Below the pieces are notes generated by a model that was not told the origin of the DNA, made no database searches, and saw nothing but the letters and a program-made list of their open reading frames with translations. DNA of 64,000 bases. Origin: Pseudomonas sp. RIT-PI-r. Lineage in GTDB: Bacteria; Pseudomonadota; Gammaproteobacteria; Pseudomonadales; Pseudomonadaceae. Within the stretch, counting starts at the first letter, position 1. Every line of letters starts with the position of its first letter. The DNA lies in the NCBI RefSeq assembly GCF_001297015.1, contig NZ_LIGE01000042.1, positions 48,500-112,499 of the forward strand. The letters are read 5' to 3'. Made by a program: the position numbers and the translations under genes. This document shows, piece by piece, positions 60,520 to 64,000 of the stretch.

Positions 60520-60738
60520 CTATGGGTAGACAGGATCTGTAACGTACCACTGTGAATAGATCGCCGCCGTTCCTGTTCTATCTCCTCTGTGTTTTTTGCA
60601 AAGATCGCAAATACAGGTGAATTTGTGTTCCTGTTTAACTGGTTTTTCCACGAATCGGTTGGTGGTTCCGCCTGATTCTTCGACGGGTCGTTTCTCGCTT
60701 GGAGTGAGTCCATCGCCGTAAAAGTAATTTATTGCCAT
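60520..60738 (-). CDS. Small cysteine-containing hypothetical protein
   Basis: A 72-residue frame whose ATG at 60738 (MAINYFYGDGLTP) has GGGAG 8 bases upstream. The sequence contains CICDLCKKHR, a possible zinc-binding C-x-C-x2-C cluster, and is polar without signal peptide. Local GC is low. No family recognised; the good ribosome site is the main support. Confidence 0.5.
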   Translation of the reverse strand: MAINYFYGDGLTPSEKRPVEESGGTTNRFVEKPVKQEHKFTCICDLCKKHRGDRTGTAAIYSQWYVTDPVYP

Positions 60739-60959
60739 TTCTGAATCTCCCTGACTATTTGAATAAGCAGCCCGCTGAAAGCTCACGCTTTAGGCAAACT
60801 TCTCGACCTCGGAGCCAAGGCTAGTCTTCTTGGTTGTTACGTGAACCTGTAAAATCTGACAGGTTTTTATATCTTTTCCATTTAGGCTAATCGCGAATGA
60901 AAAGAATCTTAGATAAGTAATAGTGGGCTTTTTTTGTGGGCACGCTTTGTATCTACCCC

Positions 60960-61010
60960 TGTAGGAGCTGCCGAAGGCTCGGGCCGGTTCGGCAGCTCCT
61001 GCACAGGTTA
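60960..61010. repeat. REP hairpin
   Basis: TGTAGGAGCTGCCGAAGGCT faces an inverse GGCAGCTCCTGCACA copy with a short core. Confidence 0.8.
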
Positions 61011-61018
61011 TTCGGCGG

Positions 61019-61447
61019 TCAGGGTTTTGCTTTTGCCAGGTATGCACCAAGGCGCCGCCCCATTTCTTCGCCGAGGGCCTGCAACCCGCTCAATGGCCGC
61101 ACCATCACTTCAAACTCGACAATCTTGCCATTCTCATCAAAGCGAATCATGTCGATGCCTTTGAGCTCCTTTGTCCCAACCTTGGCGCTGAATTCCAGAA
61201 CCACGTTCAGACCATCGGCCGTTACCAGTTCACGGTGGTATTTGAAGTCTTCAAACACGTTGAACACGGTGTTGAGGATCATCGACACCACTTGCGCGCC
61301 GGGGTAAGGCGTGTGGGCCATGGGTGAGCGGAATACCGCGTTGGGGTCAAGCAGTTCGGGCAGGGCTTTGAGGTCGCCGGTGCGGATCATCTGGTGCCAG
61401 CGGTTCAGGGATTCGGCGACGTTGGGTTGCAGCTGCAGGTCGGTCAT
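61019..61447 (-). CDS. SnoaL-like (NTF2-fold) protein
   Basis: A 142-residue cytoplasmic protein. The ATG at 61447 (MTDLQLQPNVAE) follows GGAGTG; the upstream extension is not family-like. NTF2 fold features: RWHQMIRTGDLKALPELLDP, VFRSPMAHTPYPGAQVV and EFEVMVRPLSGLQALGEEM. Enzymatic role unknown. Confidence 0.85.
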   Translation of the reverse strand: MTDLQLQPNVAESLNRWHQMIRTGDLKALPELLDPNAVFRSPMAHTPYPGAQVVSMILNTVFNVFEDFKYHRELVTADGLNVVLEFSAKVGTKELKGIDMIRFDENGKIVEFEVMVRPLSGLQALGEEMGRRLGAYLAKAKP

Positions 61448-61555
61448 GTTCACTCCGGTTTTTTCTAGTTGTTCTCGCGGTGACCAAGACTCTAGAGCAA
61501 AGCGCGGCCAGGGCAACCTTCTCATGGCAACCTGAATATCACCCTATGAAAAGCC

Positions 61556-61653
61556 TATGTAGGAGCTGTCGAGTGAAACGAGGCTGCGATCTTTGAATTT
61601 TGTTTTTCAAGATCAAAAGATCGCAGCCTCGTTTCACTCGTCAGCTGCGACAG
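61556..61653. repeat. REP-like inverted pair, divergent variant
   Basis: Outer arms carry GTGAAACGAGGCTGCGATCT and its inverse. The core sequence TCGAGTGAAACGAGG differs from the common REPs elsewhere in the window. Confidence 0.82.
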
Positions 61654-61809
61654 GATCAGATGTGCATCTGATATGCATTTTTCAGTGCAATCTGCCTCTG
61701 TAACCGGCGCAGTCATCGGCTCAAAATAACCCCGTAGTCCGGTCACTCGCGGCAATCCTTCATCCCGAAGCGTCCGGTGCACCGCAAGCTCAGCATTGAG
61801 GAGAGCAAC

Positions 61810-61893
61810 ATGAACAAAATGGCGTTTTTTCTGGGTGGATTTCTGACACTGACCATTCTGATCGGCTTGCTCGCGACCATTTCTCCGGTCTGA
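61810..61893 (+). CDS. 27-residue small membrane protein
   Basis: ATG at 61810 follows GAGGAG by about 6 bases. The peptide begins MNKMAFFLGGF and is one hydrophobic helix ending LLATISPV. It ends 5 bases before the convergent lipoprotein stop. The site and composition suggest a real small membrane protein; expression evidence is needed for certainty. Confidence 0.5.
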   Translation: MNKMAFFLGGFLTLTILIGLLATISPV

Positions 61894-61897
61894 GCCT

Positions 61898-62500
61898 TCA
61901 ACAGTTGAATATCGGGAAATAGCGCTCTTCACGTTTCTTGAAATGGATCGGCGCGGTATTGATCTTCTCACCGTTCAGGTAGAGCTCGGGCAAGGTCAGG
62001 ATGAAGTCGCCCATATCCCCTTTGCCTAATGGGCTTCCGGGGTGCTGAACATCGCGTACTTCAGGGGCGCGCGGATCGAAGCCGGTTTTCAGACGTTCGA
62101 TACTCACTTGATAGGTTTTTCCGTTGGCCAACTGCACGGTTGCCATCGGCGATGAGGCGGTGATCCACAGCGGCACTTTGTCTGCTGTCTCGGATTGTCC
62201 TTGGCTGTGTAACGCACGTTTAGGCGAATGTTCCATATACAGTTGAGTGGAAAGTCGTACTTCGGTTTCGGCCACGGTCGCCCCCGGCGGCGAGGTCTCG
62301 CCTCCCGGCAATGAGACGTGAACCAGCAGGAAAACCCAGTTCAGCTCGTTTGATGTGGTTGTGAAACGCATCGCCGTCTGCGGTCCAGGGCAGGTCGGAT
62401 AAAGGAGCGTCGGGCGACCTGCTGTTGATTCGGGATACATCAGCGGGCCGGCGCTGCAGGCGGCGAGCAGGGGGAACAGTAGACAGGCGAGACGTTTCAA
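61898..62500 (-). CDS. Lipoprotein downstream of VgrG/DUF4123
   Basis: A 200-residue lipoprotein (lipobox LLAAC) with a beta-rich domain (WVFLLVHVSLPGGETSPPG, LPELYLNGEKINTAPIHF). It is third in the minus-strand set vgrG, DUF4123 gene, lipoprotein, 29 bases after the second. By position it could be an immunity protein or a small T6SS effector-linked protein; the sequence itself does not decide. Confidence 0.75.
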   Translation of the reverse strand: MKRLACLLFPLLAACSAGPLMYPESTAGRPTLLYPTCPGPQTAMRFTTTSNELNWVFLLVHVSLPGGETSPPGATVAETEVRLSTQLYMEHSPKRALHSQGQSETADKVPLWITASSPMATVQLANGKTYQVSIERLKTGFDPRAPEVRDVQHPGSPLGKGDMGDFILTLPELYLNGEKINTAPIHFKKREERYFPIFNC

Positions 62501-62529
62501 TCAGCCACTCCGTGATGGTTATTTTACCG

Positions 62530-63126
62530 CTAGGGGGCGAGACCGTATTGGCTAACTGCATCGGCCGACGGCCAGCCACTGACTCGCGCCGCTGGCCCGC
62601 CTGCGGGGTCTGCCGGGTAAACAATCAAGGAATTCCCCGTACTGGTTTCGGCAATGAGCTTGCTCGCCGGGCCGAACATCGCGGCGCGCTCTTGCGCTGT
62701 GCAGGTCGGCAGGTAAACGCGCAGGACTCTGGGGTCGTAGAATCGAAACACCAGAAGGTTGCCATCCGGATCGGTCACCCGCAGCAGCGTGCGAAAGTGG
62801 CTGCGCAGGTCGTCCAGCGACACGTGCGCGGGGGCAATGACGAAGCTGCCCCAACTCTGCCCCCAGCCTTCCTCGAACAGTCGCCATGTATACGGCTGTT
62901 GCGGGTCGAGCTGCAGCAGATAAGGTGCTGCGGCCGACAGACTCGGGGCAAGTTCGCCCGCGTACAGGCAGGAAAATTCCGCGCCGCTGCTGCGCACCAG
63001 CGATTCGATGTGTGGGTCGCGGGCACCGTCCAGCAAGGCGTAGACCTTCGGCGCGTCAGGCTGCGTGCCCTGCGGCCAGAACTCGGCAGTCAACCATTCG
63101 TTGAGACTGGGACGAAACTGGCTCAT
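62530..63126 (-). CDS. DUF4123 T6SS effector adaptor/chaperone
   Basis: A 198-residue DUF4123 protein (VYALLDGARDPHIESLVRSS, YLLQLDPQQPYTWRLFEEGW, LLRVTDPDGNLLVFRFYDPRVL). These proteins load effectors on VgrG spikes. The ATG at 63126 overlaps the vgrG stop as ATGA. A recognisable effector does not follow; a lipoprotein gene does. Confidence 0.92.
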   Translation of the reverse strand: MSQFRPSLNEWLTAEFWPQGTQPDAPKVYALLDGARDPHIESLVRSSGAEFSCLYAGELAPSLSAAAPYLLQLDPQQPYTWRLFEEGWGQSWGSFVIAPAHVSLDDLRSHFRTLLRVTDPDGNLLVFRFYDPRVLRVYLPTCTAQERAAMFGPASKLIAETSTGNSLIVYPADPAGGPAARVSGWPSADAVSQYGLAP

Positions 63127-64000
63127 CGGTTGCAGATCTCGCAAAAGGGCACGCCGCTTTTGGCGGCCGCTACCAGTGTTTGTGCCTGCATATTCTGTTG
63201 GATCAGTCGGGTTTCTGCAGCCGTCGCTGCAGCGGGCGCGGCGCCGGATGAAGGTGCTGCGAGCAGCTCCGCAGGCGTCGGCGTGTTGATCGGTGCCGCG
63301 GTGAGGCGTTTGCCGGCAGCATCGGCATCGGCGGGGGTCAAAGCGATTGGCAGTTTGATCGCGATTCCACTCCCCGAGCCCGGCGAGCCACCGGAGTTGG
63401 TTTTCACCTCGGCACCGCTGATGGTCACTCCGCCGGCATCAACCTTCACAAAACTGCCGCCAGCCTTGGCGGTAAGCTCCATGCCACCTTCGACCACAAC
63501 CTTGGCGCCGGCGTGATAATGAATTTCGGTTCCGGCTTCGACAAACTGCGCCGTGCCGACCTTCAGGTGCCGGGTGACACCCACCGTCAGGTGGTCATCG
63601 ACCCGCGTTTCCGTCTTGCGATCGAGATGGGTAATCCGATGCTCTTCAACCTTGAACTCGCTCAGCGTATTGGCTTCAACGGTGTCATGCCGTTCGTTGC
63701 CGACACGAATCTTTTGATCGTGCTCGATGTTTTCATCCCAATCGCGCTGGGCGTGGATGTAGATCTGCTCGACGCCTTTCTTGTCTTCGATGCGGAACTC
63801 GTTGTAGCCCTTGCCGCCCGGTGAACTCAGGGTCTTGAAGGTGCTGCGGGTTTTGTTCGCTGGCAGGTCGTAGGGGACGACGTTTTCCTTGTGGTACAGG
63901 CAGCCGGTTACGAGTGGCTGATCGGGATCGCCTTCGAGGAAGGTGACGAGGACTTCCATGCCGATGCGCGGGATGGCGATGCCGCCATAGGCTGCGCCGG
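63123..64000 (-). CDS. VgrG type VI secretion spike protein (C-terminal part; runs off the right edge)
   Basis: The visible ~292 residues cover the end of the VgrG gp27/gp5 core (IPRIGMEVLVTFLEGDPDQP, TGCLYHKENVVPYDLP), the DUF2345-like beta-helix (HDTVEANTLSEFKVEEHRIT, VDDHLTVGVTRHLKVG) and a C-terminal ~80-residue extension ending GVPFCEICNR. The extension is typical of VgrGs that use DUF4123 adaptors. It continues past base 64000. Confidence 0.94.
   Translation of the reverse strand, partial: GAAYGGIAIPRIGMEVLVTFLEGDPDQPLVTGCLYHKENVVPYDLPANKTRSTFKTLSSPGGKGYNEFRIEDKKGVEQIYIHAQRDWDENIEHDQKIRVGNERHDTVEANTLSEFKVEEHRITHLDRKTETRVDDHLTVGVTRHLKVGTAQFVEAGTEIHYHAGAKVVVEGGMELTAKAGGSFVKVDAGGVTISGAEVKTNSGGSPGSGSGIAIKLPIALTPADADAAGKRLTAAPINTPTPAELLAAPSSGAAPAAATAAETRLIQQNMQAQTLVAAAKSGVPFCEICNR

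Noticed and set aside
60790..61050. 86-residue minus-strand frame
   Set aside because: It covers a REP hairpin, has no ribosome site and no protein-like pattern.

Overview
The window is a GC-rich bacterial chromosome segment that reads as a Pseudomonas of the P. fluorescens group. The evidence is the dense REP palindromes of the GTAGGAGTGAGCCTGCTCGCGAT and GTGGGAGCTGGCTTGCCAGCGAT types, a REP-associated tyrosine transposase, Pseudomonas-restricted families (DUF2388, DUF2790), pcs, mqo and a VgrG/DUF4123 locus. No rRNA, tRNA or CRISPR array was seen.

Region 1 (1-1.6 kb): a truncated alpha/beta hydrolase divergent from a LysR regulator.

Region 2 (1.9-26.5 kb) is the main feature. It is one functional locus in four transcription blocks. 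Block one (minus) is gspG, gspF and a secreted Gly/Ser-rich repeat protein. Block two is a lytic transglycosylase. Block three is a giant, 1943-residue MnxG-type multicopper oxidase followed by a YVTN propeller protein, two SCO copper chaperones, a cytochrome c/periplasmic-binding fusion and a parvulin-like foldase. Block four is a receiver protein, a compact type II secretion system (gspE, pilM/N/O/P-like, secretin, three pseudopilins) and, in the same overlapping gene string, csgE-csgF-csgG of the curli exporter. No csgA/csgB curlin gene is in the window. Perfect or near-perfect sigma-54 -24/-12 promoters precede the transglycosylase, the oxidase and the receiver/T2SS/csg operon, and the same three intergenic regions carry TTCCCC/GGGGAA inverted repeats that could bind an enhancer-binding protein. 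My reading is a co-regulated metal (probably Mn) oxidation system that makes, metallates and exports a huge copper oxidase, perhaps onto an extracellular scaffold passed through the curli-type pore.

Region 3 (26.5-37.5 kb): housekeeping and accessory metabolism: esterase, exported and membrane proteins, chalcone-isomerase-like protein, MntH manganese transporter, ketone-body degradation genes (CoA-transferase A/B and thiolase) with a divergent LysR gene, a SIR2 deacylase and a SAM methyltransferase.

Region 4 (37.8-44.8 kb): an unrecognised protein, an orphan MNIO (DUF692)/DUF2063 pair of the kind that modifies cysteine-rich peptides, and a two-component system divergent from a DUF2790 protein, a secreted 14-residue-repeat protein and a DipZ-like thiol-redox protein. 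The last group resembles envelope copper/thiol stress modules.

Region 5 (44.8-60.4 kb): acetyltransferase, DUF4242, methyltransferases, phosphatidylcholine synthase, DUF533, a RAYT with REPs, a haem-oxygenase-like diiron protein with a probable 3' frameshift, DNA ligase D, SodC, a chemoreceptor and malate:quinone oxidoreductase with a clear terminator.

Region 6 (60.4-64 kb): two small ORFs, a SnoaL-like protein and the end of a type VI secretion island (lipoprotein, DUF4123 adaptor, VgrG running off the end).
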